From Vampirovibrio sp. (lineage in GTDB: Bacteria; Cyanobacteriota; Vampirovibrionia; Vampirovibrionales; JAJTHC01): a DNA stretch of 64,000 nt. Positions 15,612-24,970 of the stretch are shown in pieces (positions within the stretch are counted from its first letter, which is position 1; each line of letters begins with the position of its first letter). A program made the position numbers and the translations under genes. Under the pieces are notes generated by a model. That model was given only the letters and a program-made list of their open reading frames with translations. It did not search any database and was not told the DNA's origin. The stretch covers positions 496,001-560,000 of the forward strand of contig JACEUU010000003.1 in NCBI GenBank assembly GCA_024998755.1. Reading direction: 5' to 3'.

Positions 15612-17867
15612 GGCATTCAAACCTAAAGCATTCTGCACGAAAGTCTTAGTCCGAGCTAACAGACTCTCTTTTTTCGGTGTTGTAGGGACTATTGACGGGG
15701 GTACTACTCTCTTTGGTAAGTAGTCGGGTATGTCGGGGGTGTCTGTTTGGAAATTTGGAACATTTCCATTTTTATCCGGATTTTTTGTACTAGATGGTTT
15801 GAATGTATAAGTAAGTAGCGGTTGGTCATCATTGTTCGGTGTTGTGGGCAAAGGATCTGTAGTTGTCAATTCATTAGGAGGAAGCTCTGCTAAAACTTCT
15901 TCTACTTGTGTTTGAGAATTATTCGCATATATTATTCGTTCCCTAAGAGGGATCTTGCCCCCTTTCTGATTCGAAAATACTTCCGCCTGAGCCTGTTCCT
16001 CTTCAACAATCGTTTGTTTCCCTGCCTCATTAGTTGGTAATTCGATTTTAGACGAAGCAGAAGAAACTGGGGTTTGGCTTGTTGCAAAATTAGGTGCTGT
16101 GTCCCACTGGTTCAATGTTGGGGGAAAATTCCAGATTTCTTCTTTCTCTTTCGATGCTGCGAAAACATTCCAGTCTACTCGTCCTACTGATGTTTTAGGT
16201 TCAGCAGGGTGCTGTCCTAGTTTCTCCCAAATACTCGAAATAGGGGCTGGCATATCTGTAGCTATCGATTCAGGACGATTATGAGCCAACTGTGACAGGT
16301 TTTTTTGGAAAGGAGACCCAAAAGGATCTCGTATAACTACTTGAACGTTCGAATCATCTCCATTCCAAGGGGTTATAGGAATAGAAGTTCCGCCCCTTTT
16401 TAACTCTTCGGGTAGGGGTAAGGGTTCGACATTCAGAAGAGCCGTAGTAATGGGCTTACGTTCAGAGGTACCCGTGGTAGTAGACGGATGACCAGTTTCA
16501 ATAACTGGAACACTATCTTTCCCCGCCTCCATTAAGACAGCATTACCTAGATTACCAGTGGACGTTTCACCCTGACTCACTGTAATCGTTTCAATTTGTG
16601 GTGTTTTTCCGGCAGGCGGAAAACTTGCTAACTGTAAAGTCTGAGTTTTACCTTTAGTAGTAGGTAGACTAAAAGAAAGATTTTCACCATGCACCACTGT
16701 AGTTAAATTTGGTGTTGTTGTTCCGGGAGGCGGAACATTTGGCAACTCTAGCTGTCTTCTTGCAACCGGTGATTGCTGGTGGCTCAACGGTTCAGCCAAG
16801 TCGTTTTTAAGCTGTTCTAACTCCTTTGTTAATTTCTCTTTACCTTCGGTAAGCACATATATTGATACATTAGCTTCTTCTAGTACTTCATTTATTGTTT
16901 TGTTATCGGCTTCAAGTCTATTAATGTCGGCTATGAGTACTTGGTTTCCTGTTGTAAGTTTTGCTAGTTCCTGTTCAGCTTTTTCTTTTGCGGTTTTAAG
17001 ATCGTCCATGTATTTTTGTGTTGTTGCATCTACATTTTTTGAGGTTTGAAGCTCCTTGTACTCTCTCGTTGCCTTATCTAAATCATGCTTCAATCGTTGT
17101 TCTTTTATAGCACCATCTCGAAGGTTCTGTTCGGCTTTAGCTAAATCTTCTCCATTCTTTTGAATTGTATTATTTAAGAGATCAATTTCATCCTGTTTTT
17201 CGTTAACTTGATTCCCTAAATCACTAATTGCATTATCTTTCACTCCCGCTTCATGCTGTAAGTCCTGAATTATACCCTCGTGCCCTGCAATAGTGGACTT
17301 GGCTGTACCGTGAGCCTGTTGTTCATTAGCCAAAGCGGTAGAAGCCTGTTGGAATCTAAGTGTAGCCTCGTCCAGTTGAGTCTGCAAAGCCGAATTAGCA
17401 GGATCCTTTTTTAGTTTGTCTTTCAAATCCTGCGTTTCTTTCTCTAAAGCCTTTATGGCATTGGTGGTAACCTCGTCCGTAGCATCTTTCGTTACATTTA
17501 GGAATTTTGCAACGGCGTCAGGTAGTTCTTTTGTAACCGTGGTTTTGGCTTTTTGTCCTAGTTCAATCCAATTATTGCTCCCTGCTACAAATACGGCACC
17601 TGTACCCACCAGTAGCGTAGTAAGCATTCCAGCCCCTACCATTAGTGGACTAATGCCTTGGGGGGTAGTGGGAGGTGAGGGGGCTTTTTCGCTGGTTGCA
17701 ACCTTTCGTGGGGTTGTAGAAGATTGAAACGAATCTGCATCAGCCAACGGTAAAGCAACCCCTTTTTCATTTTTTGTAGCTTTCGCATTGTTTGGTTCAA
17801 TAGCTACCCCATTGGTATTGGTAGTATTGGGGTAAAAATTAGATGAAACCGGTTTCCCTACTGTCAT
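15582..17867 (-). CDS. Membrane-anchored coiled-coil protein, paralogue 1 (761 aa)
   Basis: Unknown protein. Residues 1-70 are Ser/Thr/Pro-rich and polar, a hydrophobic segment lies at about 72-96, then a module reading NNWIELGQKAKTTVTKELPD (about 97-116), a long Glu/Lys/Leu coiled coil to about 360, and a Pro/Thr-rich low-complexity tail to the end. The module after the membrane segment recurs in the protein at 18348-20396 (NWFELGAKTKTTVTEKIPEA), so the two are paralogues sharing the anchor and the first coil but not the tail. A structural role at the envelope is a guess. The start is an ATG with only a weak purine stretch (AGAGG about 11 nt upstream). Confidence 0.75.
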   Translation of the reverse strand: MTVGKPVSSNFYPNTTNTNGVAIEPNNAKATKNEKGVALPLADADSFQSSTTPRKVATSEKAPSPPTTPQGISPLMVGAGMLTTLLVGTGAVFVAGSNNWIELGQKAKTTVTKELPDAVAKFLNVTKDATDEVTTNAIKALEKETQDLKDKLKKDPANSALQTQLDEATLRFQQASTALANEQQAHGTAKSTIAGHEGIIQDLQHEAGVKDNAISDLGNQVNEKQDEIDLLNNTIQKNGEDLAKAEQNLRDGAIKEQRLKHDLDKATREYKELQTSKNVDATTQKYMDDLKTAKEKAEQELAKLTTGNQVLIADINRLEADNKTINEVLEEANVSIYVLTEGKEKLTKELEQLKNDLAEPLSHQQSPVARRQLELPNVPPPGTTTPNLTTVVHGENLSFSLPTTKGKTQTLQLASFPPAGKTPQIETITVSQGETSTGNLGNAVLMEAGKDSVPVIETGHPSTTTGTSERKPITTALLNVEPLPLPEELKRGGTSIPITPWNGDDSNVQVVIRDPFGSPFQKNLSQLAHNRPESIATDMPAPISSIWEKLGQHPAEPKTSVGRVDWNVFAASKEKEEIWNFPPTLNQWDTAPNFATSQTPVSSASSKIELPTNEAGKQTIVEEEQAQAEVFSNQKGGKIPLRERIIYANNSQTQVEEVLAELPPNELTTTDPLPTTPNNDDQPLLTYTFKPSSTKNPDKNGNVPNFQTDTPDIPDYLPKRVVPPSIVPTTPKKESLLARTKTFVQNALGLNAPINLNDDWV

Positions 17868-17948
17868 TGTATTAAAATCCTCTAGTTATTGCTTAAAGCA
17901 CACCTATCCTACAACTGGTTAAAAACAAGAAATGGTTATATTTGTGTT

Positions 17949-18111
17949 ATACCAATTCAAAGTTAGAATAGCGTATAGCTTTCTCTATGTAGGGGTGCGA
18001 TTTATCGCATCCGTTTAGGGCTTGTGGGACGGACTGATGCAACGCATAGACCGCTAGGGCTAATAAATCACGCCCCTACAAAAACACGCCATTTAATCTT
18101 TGAATTGGTAT
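17949..18111. repeat. MITE-like palindromic element, type B (163 bp)
   Basis: Perfect 14-bp terminal inverted repeats ATACCAATTCAAAG (17949-17962; complement 18098-18111). The core includes GTAGGGGTG...CGCCCCTAC. The right end, ACGCCATTTAATCTTTGAAT, aligns with the complement of the left end of the type A element at 555, showing a common origin of the termini. Confidence 0.85.
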
Positions 18112-18230
18112 TAGTACTTATCAATAATTTTTTACGCTTCGTAACAATAATGCGGAAACATCATAACATCTTGGTTTGGTAGACCACAAGGCTTCGCTCC
18201 TACCGTAATTTGATAATTTTTCCTTCGTAG

Positions 18231-18292
18231 GGGATGCCCCCCGTGGCATCCCGCACCCAAATTTTACGCTATCTAAACTTTTAATTGGTATC
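18231..18292. repeat. Partial type B element
   Basis: A GGGATGCC/GGCATCCC hairpin (18231-18252) followed by ACGCTATCTAAACT and an ATTGGTAT end. Only one terminus is recognisable. Together with 17949-18111 it fills most of the 480-bp gap between the two coiled-coil genes. Confidence 0.55.
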
Positions 18293-18347
18293 ACTTGGGT
18301 GAAAGAGGTATTACTACCTGAAATCCCCATAGAATCTGTGATTATTG

Positions 18348-20396
18348 TTACCTTAACTTTTTTTTATATGTATAAAGCCAATGGCTATTAGGATCCATAA
18401 ATTCCTCATACTCACCAGCCTGATAGAATTGCACCTGACCGGAGGGTAGATGCTTTTTAAATAACTCATCTACAGATTTAAACCTTTGGCGTAAATCTGT
18501 AAACCATGCATCAGGGTAAATATAAGTACCGCTTGTCTTTTCGGCTTTAATTTTTCTTAACATCTCTATGCAAGCAGTTCTAAAACCATCATTACGGTCG
18601 GGTGGTGTCTCTAACAAAGGATTGGCAACAAACAGTGTTGCATAGTTTAACATGGCTGTCTGACGATCTTTATTAGACTTATCATCATCATAAAACTCGA
18701 GCAATGTATTAATCTGATGTTTTACTGTTTCTCTCTCCTCACCATTGAATTGATTTCTTTCTTTGTCGGCTCTTTCTTTTAATACCTGCATCACATTATT
18801 CATGTTTGATTGGGCTTTAAAAGAAGGGAAGACCCCTTCAATATCAGTCAGCACTCGTGGAGCAGGACTAAAGAATGCTTCTTCTACATGTTCTGGTGCA
18901 TAAGTTCTTAATTTTGTAGAATCAGGAGCTCGCTTTATAGTACCCTCTTCCAAAACTTCTTTTAACGTAGGAGGCAATACATTTTCAGGTATTTGTTCCA
19001 TTAATTTCTTGCTATTCTCAAAAATAGCTTTGCTACCGTTCCTTTCTACACTTCCTATATCAGCATTTAAATAATTGTAGTAAGCTGTTACACGGCTATG
19101 GTTATACGCCACCGTTGCCTGTAAAATAGTTTTTTCTGCAGCAGTAATAAGCCCATACGGATTCTGCTTTTCTGCTACAATTGTTTGATATAAATAAGCA
19201 CTAATGGCGTATAATTGTTGAATGTTTTTTTGAACCTCGGCTCGTTTTGCCTCTACTCCTTCTTTATTCTGTAGTCTATCCAAAAGAGGATTTATTGCCT
19301 TAGCTAAAACCGCTTCCAGCGGGTTGTCATTCTTTGGATTCATTTCAGCCAACTGGGCTTGAAGAGCTTTATATTTTGGGTCTAATTCCTCTAGCTGCTC
19401 ATAAACTTTTTGTTGTAGGTTAAACAAATTCTGCGGATGCTCAATTTCAGTGATATTTAAAGATGATGGAGTTAATAAAGCAGATGATACGTATTTTGAA
19501 AGTTTATCAGACCCCCACACCTCAGGTAGGCTATTCAACGTACCAAAAAGTTGTGTATCCAAATTTAGCCCTGTTGCCTGCTCTTCATTCAATTTAATTC
19601 GCAACCGTGCTATTTCTTGGTTTAACGCATCCAACTTAGTAACTAAGTTTTTATTCGACGTTAGAAACTGTGTAACTTTGGTTTCTAACGTCTCAATGAT
19701 ACTATTCTTCTCACTGTCACGTCTAAAACTATCTTCAAAAAGAGCTGCCGTTTCTTTTAATTCATCTTTTACGGTACTTAACGCCTGTTGAAGTTGTTCT
19801 ATCTGTTTCTTTTGCTCTTCAATTTCTGTATTTTTCTCTACAACCTCTGCTTCTTTCTCCTGCTGAGTGGTAAGGCTAGCTTGAAGGTCGTTCTCTTTTT
19901 GGTTTAAATCATAAGTGGCTTTCGCTAATTTGTCAGTAGCATCTTCTAACTTTGTAATGGTGGATTGTAAGTCATCTATTTTCTTCGTAATTTGCTCTTG
20001 TGTCGCTTCTTTACCTAACTTTAAAGCGGTAGCAACTGCTTCGGGTATTTTTTCCGTAACCGTGGTTTTGGTTTTTGCCCCTAGTTCAAACCAATTGAAG
20101 TGTCGTGCTATCAGAACCCCACCAATGCCACCGCCGAACGCAGTTAGAGCAATCAACGCCGTACTGATTAAAGATATACCCTTATTAGATGCTTTCGTTG
20201 CGACAGGCTGAATATTGCCCGTTGCAGATGTCGCTTTTTTTGAAGCGTGAAATGAATCTTCCGCTGAAGGACGGAGGGATTTATTTTGTTCTGTTTTAAT
20301 CTTACTAGACAATTTTTTATTTTTAAGGAGTGGGCTGTTGGGGGTCAGAGTAGAACCCTCATTAGAATGAGTTGCTGAAATTAAAGGCTGCTTCAT
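18348..20396 (-). CDS. Membrane-anchored coiled-coil protein, paralogue 2 (682 aa)
   Basis: Unknown protein with the same plan as the product of 15582-17867: a polar N-terminal 80 residues, a Gly-rich hydrophobic segment (SLISTALIALTAFGGGIGG), the NWFELGAKTKTTVTEKIPEA module, then a strong coiled coil from about residue 130 to 280. The C-terminal 400 residues are helical and acidic/basic mixed, without the Pro/Thr-rich tail. An in-frame TTG at 20429 is possible, but the ATG at 20396 is preferred (CAGG about 12 nt upstream, no hydrophobic leader). It lies 74 nt past the stop of dnaA on the same strand. No catalytic motif is seen. Confidence 0.72.
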   Translation of the reverse strand: MKQPLISATHSNEGSTLTPNSPLLKNKKLSSKIKTEQNKSLRPSAEDSFHASKKATSATGNIQPVATKASNKGISLISTALIALTAFGGGIGGVLIARHFNWFELGAKTKTTVTEKIPEAVATALKLGKEATQEQITKKIDDLQSTITKLEDATDKLAKATYDLNQKENDLQASLTTQQEKEAEVVEKNTEIEEQKKQIEQLQQALSTVKDELKETAALFEDSFRRDSEKNSIIETLETKVTQFLTSNKNLVTKLDALNQEIARLRIKLNEEQATGLNLDTQLFGTLNSLPEVWGSDKLSKYVSSALLTPSSLNITEIEHPQNLFNLQQKVYEQLEELDPKYKALQAQLAEMNPKNDNPLEAVLAKAINPLLDRLQNKEGVEAKRAEVQKNIQQLYAISAYLYQTIVAEKQNPYGLITAAEKTILQATVAYNHSRVTAYYNYLNADIGSVERNGSKAIFENSKKLMEQIPENVLPPTLKEVLEEGTIKRAPDSTKLRTYAPEHVEEAFFSPAPRVLTDIEGVFPSFKAQSNMNNVMQVLKERADKERNQFNGEERETVKHQINTLLEFYDDDKSNKDRQTAMLNYATLFVANPLLETPPDRNDGFRTACIEMLRKIKAEKTSGTYIYPDAWFTDLRQRFKSVDELFKKHLPSGQVQFYQAGEYEEFMDPNSHWLYTYKKKLR

Positions 20397-20470
20397 TATC
20401 AAAAAACCTGCTATAAAGCCTAAACACAAGGGATGTTAAAAGGATAAAAGCAAGAAACATTCTTTTTGTG

Positions 20471-22045
20471 CTAATAGCAACTATTTTTCACTTTTTGCGT
20501 TAAATCTTCCAATTGCTTACGCAAAATGACGTTCCCCGCCAGCTGTTCCTTCATTTTTTCATAACCATACAAAATGGTCGTATGCTTACGGTCGCCCAAA
20601 AATTGTCCTATTTTCGGGAAGCTCAACTGCAATAGTTCTCGCATTACATAAATGCAAACTTGCCTAGCATGGGCTAATTCTTTCGCCCTGTTTCCCCCTT
20701 GCAAGGCTTTAGGGCAAACATTAAAGTATTTTGCCACCGCTTCCAATACCATCGTTTCGCTCAAGGGTACTTCCTTCGCACTAAAACCAAACAACGCTTG
20801 AGCCGTTTCCATCGAAAACGACGCATCTTCCAACATACACTTGGCGGAAAGCTTGTTAAACGCCCCCTCCAATTCCCGAATGTTATGCGGGAAGGTTTCC
20901 GCCAAATACCGAAGCACTTCGGGTTCCATATGAAAGCGTAAGGTTAGCCCTTCGCGTTCCGCTTTTTTCCGCAAAATAGCGATACGGGTTTCCGCATCGG
21001 GTGTTTGCACATCAGCAATCAACCCCCATTCAAATCTGCTAATCAACCGCTCTTCCAACCGAGCCAACGCTTTGGGCGGTCTATCGCTAGTTAAAATAAT
21101 CTGCTTCCCTGCCGAATGCAAGGCGTTGAAGGTGTGGAACATCTCTTCTTGGGTTTTGTCTTTGCCTTCCAAAAATTGAATATCGTCAATCATTAGCACG
21201 TCAATTTTCCGATACCGCTCCCGAAAGGGGTCCATCTTTTTCGTGGCGATGGCTTGAATTAAATCGTTCGTAAATTCTTCAGTGGTTACATATTTCACGG
21301 TTAAACGAGGATGATGCCGCAACACATAATGCCCAATGGCTTGCACCAAGTGGGTTTTCCCCAGCCCAACGCTTCCATGCACAAAAAACGGATTATACGC
21401 AATGGCGGGTTGTTCAGCAATTGCCATGGCAGCAGCGTGGCAAAATCGGTTATAAGGCCCTACCACTAATTGTTCAAACGTGTACCGAGGGTTTAAATGC
21501 CCCTGTTGCATCCGAGGCGTCCACACGGCGGGCTTGCCTGCTTGCGGATTAGCTAAATCTTCCAAGGCGATGAGTTGGTCGGCTTGTTGGTCGGGCGTAG
21601 TGGCTTGCCAACCTTGGTTATAGCGGGCTTCCATGGCTTGATGAGCCGTTGATTGATGCTGTTGCCCTGCCAACGTATGCACGCTATGCCCTACTGCGTT
21701 ATGTTGGTTCGATTGGGCGATGGGGGCTTTTACAATCCATTGTAGTTGAATAGCCCCTTGTAGTAGTTCGGCAAAGGCGGTTTCTATTGCTTTTTGGTAG
21801 TGGTTTTTAACGTAGCCTCGGTTGAATTCGCTGGTGGCACGCAGGGTAACGGTGAGCGTTTCGGTTTCTAGGCTTTCGATGGCTAGCGGGCGAATCCATG
21901 TTTCAAAGCTAGGGGCGGAAAGTTGTTGGCTGAGGATGGATAGTACGCCTTGCCATAGTTCTGAATAGGCGGAACTGGCTTCAAGCTGGGGTGCAGGGGT
22001 GATAGATGGTTCTAATGTGGGTGGGCTACCCGTCGGAAGGCTCAT
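20471..22045 (-). CDS. dnaA: Chromosomal replication initiator DnaA
   Basis: A 524-residue DnaA that opens the replication origin. Domain I is at about residues 25-105 (ETWIRPLAIESLE). A Gln/His-rich linker (about 110-170) is longer than usual. AAA+ domain III has Walker A GSVGLGKTH near 225, Walker B VLMIDDIQFLEGKDKTQEE near 284, and sensor and arginine-finger segments including RLISRFEWGL. Domain IV ends with DNA-binding GDRKHTTILYG. No dnaN, recF or gyrB follow, and no DnaA-box cluster is visible in the flanks, so the gene is probably not beside the origin. There is no clear Shine-Dalgarno before the ATG. Confidence 0.96.
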   Translation of the reverse strand: MSLPTGSPPTLEPSITPAPQLEASSAYSELWQGVLSILSQQLSAPSFETWIRPLAIESLETETLTVTLRATSEFNRGYVKNHYQKAIETAFAELLQGAIQLQWIVKAPIAQSNQHNAVGHSVHTLAGQQHQSTAHQAMEARYNQGWQATTPDQQADQLIALEDLANPQAGKPAVWTPRMQQGHLNPRYTFEQLVVGPYNRFCHAAAMAIAEQPAIAYNPFFVHGSVGLGKTHLVQAIGHYVLRHHPRLTVKYVTTEEFTNDLIQAIATKKMDPFRERYRKIDVLMIDDIQFLEGKDKTQEEMFHTFNALHSAGKQIILTSDRPPKALARLEERLISRFEWGLIADVQTPDAETRIAILRKKAEREGLTLRFHMEPEVLRYLAETFPHNIRELEGAFNKLSAKCMLEDASFSMETAQALFGFSAKEVPLSETMVLEAVAKYFNVCPKALQGGNRAKELAHARQVCIYVMRELLQLSFPKIGQFLGDRKHTTILYGYEKMKEQLAGNVILRKQLEDLTQKVKNSCY

Positions 22046-22216
22046 TTTTATTAAACTCTTGTGCGAAAGGCAGATTTCGGCGGGGCTTCTTCTTGATGGA
22101 TTTCACTTTACCATAAACAGAGAGCTTCTTGAAGTGAAAATAATTACCTTTCTCGAACCACCCGCCAAACAAAGAGAAAATGACTTATAGAAAAGTAAAA
22201 GCCCTATTCCAAAACC

Positions 22217-22857
22217 CTACCTTCTAAATATCATGGGGGCAACTTCTTCTACACTAGTCCAGTGAGTTAAAACTCTTTCCATAGGACGTTTATCCTGTTG
22301 TTCCTGAATAAATAAATCTGGATTTTTATTGAGAAATTTAAACCCCATTTTTGCATAGAAATTTTTTGCCTGTTTAGTAATTTCAGAACGAACAACGACT
22401 GTTTTAAACTCGGCTGTTCTGTTTAAAAAATCTTGCACCAAAGCAGAACCAGTACCTTTAATGTCTAATCGTAAAGAAATTAAATAATCAATTTCGGTTT
22501 CGTTAGGCATTATTCTGTAACTACGGCATATCGTACCATTTTGTGCTTTTTTAACAACACTTCCAATCAATAAACCTACAATAGAATAGTTTTGTTTCGC
22601 CACTAGAATCATACCTTCGTCTTCTGATGTAGACGTTAACTTTAGAGCTAGTTCTAAAGTGTTAGTTAAAATATTTTGATGGTTTTTTATAGGGACTGGG
22701 ACTTCAATGGCGGTTACGTCTGTAGAAGAGAAATAATCTCGTTGTAACTGATCGAGGATACTCCGAGTACCTCCATTATGAACTAATCGTTCTACACTTA
22801 TTGATGGACTACTAAAAGCTTTGTTTGTTTGTTTGATTGTCTGATTGCTTGAGTCAT
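22217..22857 (-). pseudogene. GNAT N-acetyltransferase, out of frame at a (CAAA)4 tract
   Basis: The readable frame from the ATG at 22612 encodes 131 residues with GNAT motif A (IKGTGSALVQDFL) and motif B (AKNFYAKMGFKFL), too short for a full fold. Open frame continues upstream without a stop to 22861 and adds about 80 plausible GNAT residues (including AIEVPVPIKN and ILDQL), but contains no ATG, GTG or TTG. An ATG at 22857 lies in another frame, and between it and the domain is (CAAA)4. One more unit, or two fewer, joins that ATG in frame into a 214-residue protein at five units. TATAAT lies about 22 nt before this ATG; no good Shine-Dalgarno is visible. It may be phase-variable, mutated or a sequencing slip. 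Confidence 0.7.
22820..22835. repeat. Tetranucleotide repeat (TTTG)4
   Basis: Four tandem TTTG units (CAAA on the coding strand) about 22 nt inside the putative 5' end of the GNAT gene. The unit length is not a multiple of three, so any change in copy number shifts the reading frame. Confidence 0.85.
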
Positions 22858-22993
22858 CTTATAAACCGATGTATATTATAAAAAATATAAACTTACCACC
22901 TATTTAAAAAACACAATGGGATAATCACTTTATTTTATAATAAAACAAAATGGGTCTGTATATTGTTTTTTTAAGATGCTGGTTCACTGCCTC

Positions 22994-23761
22994 TTATAGA
23001 CAGACTTTTCTGTTAGTTAGAACCCGCCACAAAAAGGTGAGAATGGGCTTAACAGACCGCTGAACTCGCCACGGCTGTAGGGAAAATCGCCAAAGCCACT
23101 CTAGGTTCAAGCTCCGCATCCACTGGGGGGCTCGTTGCAACGTGCCACTCCACACATCAAAACTACCCCCAACCCCCACACAAATAACAGGGGAAGTAAA
23201 CTGCGGCTTATGCTCAGCAATCCAATATTCCTGCTTCGGCACACCCAACGCCACCAACACCAACGCAGGCTGGGTGGCTATCAACTGCTGGCTAACCGCC
23301 TCCAACGCCTCGGGCGATTCAAAAAACCCATGATGCGAAAAGCCAATCTGCAAGCTAGGGAACTTGGCTTGCAAGGTTTCCACCGTTTTTGCCATCACTT
23401 CAGGAGAAGCCCCCAACAAGGCAACAGGCTTGGCATTTTCCACACACCACCGCACCAACCCTTCGGAGAATTCAATCCCTGGCAGACGGCTTTGGTGAGC
23501 GTAGCCTTGGCGTTTCAACGCCCAAACCGCCCCCGCTCCATCGGGCAACGCCACATCTGCCTGTTTTAGGATGGTGCCAAAGGCAGGGGTTTCTTCCCCC
23601 TTCATAATCATTTCAGGGTTCAACGTTACCACTTGAACCGCTTGCCCTTGGGCGTAAAGACTCGTGGTTTTTTCGAGGGCTTCTGCCATGGTTAGGCAAT
23701 CTAGCCCGTAGCCTAAAACGAACGCTTTTTTAAGAGAAAAATCAACGATAGGGGTTGTCAT
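22994..23761 (-). CDS. WecG/TagA/CpsF family glycosyltransferase
   Basis: A 255-residue GT26-family enzyme that transfers ManNAc or a related sugar to a lipid-linked acceptor in surface-polysaccharide or teichoic-acid-like synthesis. Family blocks: VVTLNPEMIMKG near residue 44, ADVALPDGAGAVW near 67 (the Asp is the proposed base), VALLGASPEV near 112, LVALGVPKQEYWI near 175 and GVGGSFDVWSGTLQRAP near 200. The C-terminus is hydrophobic and Arg-rich and should associate with the membrane. The ATG at 23761 has TTTGGAG about 11 nt upstream; a TTG at 23779 is the alternative. No other polysaccharide genes are adjacent. Confidence 0.92.
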   Translation of the reverse strand: MTTPIVDFSLKKAFVLGYGLDCLTMAEALEKTTSLYAQGQAVQVVTLNPEMIMKGEETPAFGTILKQADVALPDGAGAVWALKRQGYAHQSRLPGIEFSEGLVRWCVENAKPVALLGASPEVMAKTVETLQAKFPSLQIGFSHHGFFESPEALEAVSQQLIATQPALVLVALGVPKQEYWIAEHKPQFTSPVICVGVGGSFDVWSGTLQRAPQWMRSLNLEWLWRFSLQPWRVQRSVKPILTFLWRVLTNRKVCL

Positions 23762-23912
23762 TACAGGGGAATGCTCCAAATGGTGAATAATTATACTTTT
23801 CTAGTTTAATAGAAAAATACCGAGAAAGGAAAAACAGGTCTGAAATAGTAAAAAGTGCTACAATAAAAGCATCTGCCTGCCCCTAGAGCAATGAAGAAAG
23901 AAATTGGTAATT

Positions 23913-24584
23913 ATGATGATGCTTGCACAATTCAAAAAAAGCCCAAAACTACCTACCACGCTTAGCCAACAATCTGCTACAACAGGTACGCAGGTGTATG
24001 ACCGTTCCGAAGCCTTTGCCTTGATGGAAGAGCTAAAAAAACGCCAACGCCCCTTTGAAAAATTACGGCTAGCCCAAGCCCAAGAAGCCACTTACAGAGA
24101 AGAAGCTGAAGCCATTGATACAATGCTAGAGACATTGGATTCTATTGCTTTGGCGGAAACCGAAACAGGCGTAATTCCCCCTGAAGAGCGGGTTGTTCTG
24201 AAAAAAAGCTTGCATCAAGCGTTGCGGACTTCGGGAAATACGGCTGAAGACCCTACCGAAACGCCTTTGGATGAAGCGGTGGATTTAGAGACCCTTCAAA
24301 CGTTGTTAACAGAACCGCAAGCCTTGCCCTTGGGGGATAAGGGCTATCTGCTGGAATTGGGGTCTGTGATTGCCCAGAAATTATCAGAGCAATTGAACCA
24401 TAAGCAGTTGGCTCAGCAAGCGTTTGGATTGAATCAGCTAAGTGAAGATAAGTTGGTGCTTTGTAAGTATTTACAGCAATTGTTGGATGAAGTGCAGAAA
24501 CTGCGAACAGAAAATGAATCGCTCACAACCCAGTTAAATCAGTACAAACCAGCGGGCTTGGGGTTGTATAGAAAATCAAAGTAG
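23913..24584 (+). CDS. Hypothetical helical protein with C-terminal coiled coil
   Basis: Not recognised. 223 residues, mostly helical and charged, with no membrane segment or signal peptide. Residues about 195-215 (LQQLLDEVQKLRTENESLTT) form a short coiled coil that could dimerise the protein. Acidic patches lie at about 95-130. The start is three ATG codons in a row (23913-23921) preceded by AGAAAG; a TTG nine bases upstream is also in frame. It is divergent from the glycosyltransferase gene across 150 bp. Confidence 0.65.
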   Translation: MMMLAQFKKSPKLPTTLSQQSATTGTQVYDRSEAFALMEELKKRQRPFEKLRLAQAQEATYREEAEAIDTMLETLDSIALAETETGVIPPEERVVLKKSLHQALRTSGNTAEDPTETPLDEAVDLETLQTLLTEPQALPLGDKGYLLELGSVIAQKLSEQLNHKQLAQQAFGLNQLSEDKLVLCKYLQQLLDEVQKLRTENESLTTQLNQYKPAGLGLYRKSK

Positions 24585-24970
24585 CATTTATTTTTATCCA
24601 TTTCACGTTAAAGGGTTTGCCTAAAGATGACGACCAATTCATCATCTACCTTCGATATCAATTCACTCCTCATAGCAGGCGAAACGGTCTTATGGGAAGA
24701 AGTAATAGCACAAGACTTAAGCAATTGCTTTCCACTAGGTAGCTTTGTTCTCTTTTTGATTACGGCTGCTGTCTTCATTGGTATTTGTTTCGTTATCTTG
24801 CAGACTATATCTGTATTCTTATTGCACCCACCATCGGTTGTTGAAATGCCTAAATTGGTAGGTATTAGTTGCTTATTCCTATTCTTACTAGTTACCTATT
24901 CTGTCATGCCCACTACCAGTAAGCGTATTACCCATTGGGTCAATACGAATGCTATTAAACCTTTTGAGAC

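Noticed and set aside
18121-18330. 69-residue minus-strand frame between the coiled-coil genes
   Set aside because: It lies inside the MITE-like repeat region and is a by-product of that sequence.
22046-22216. Search for oriC upstream of dnaA
   Set aside because: No TTATNCACA-type boxes or AT-rich unwinding repeats were found.
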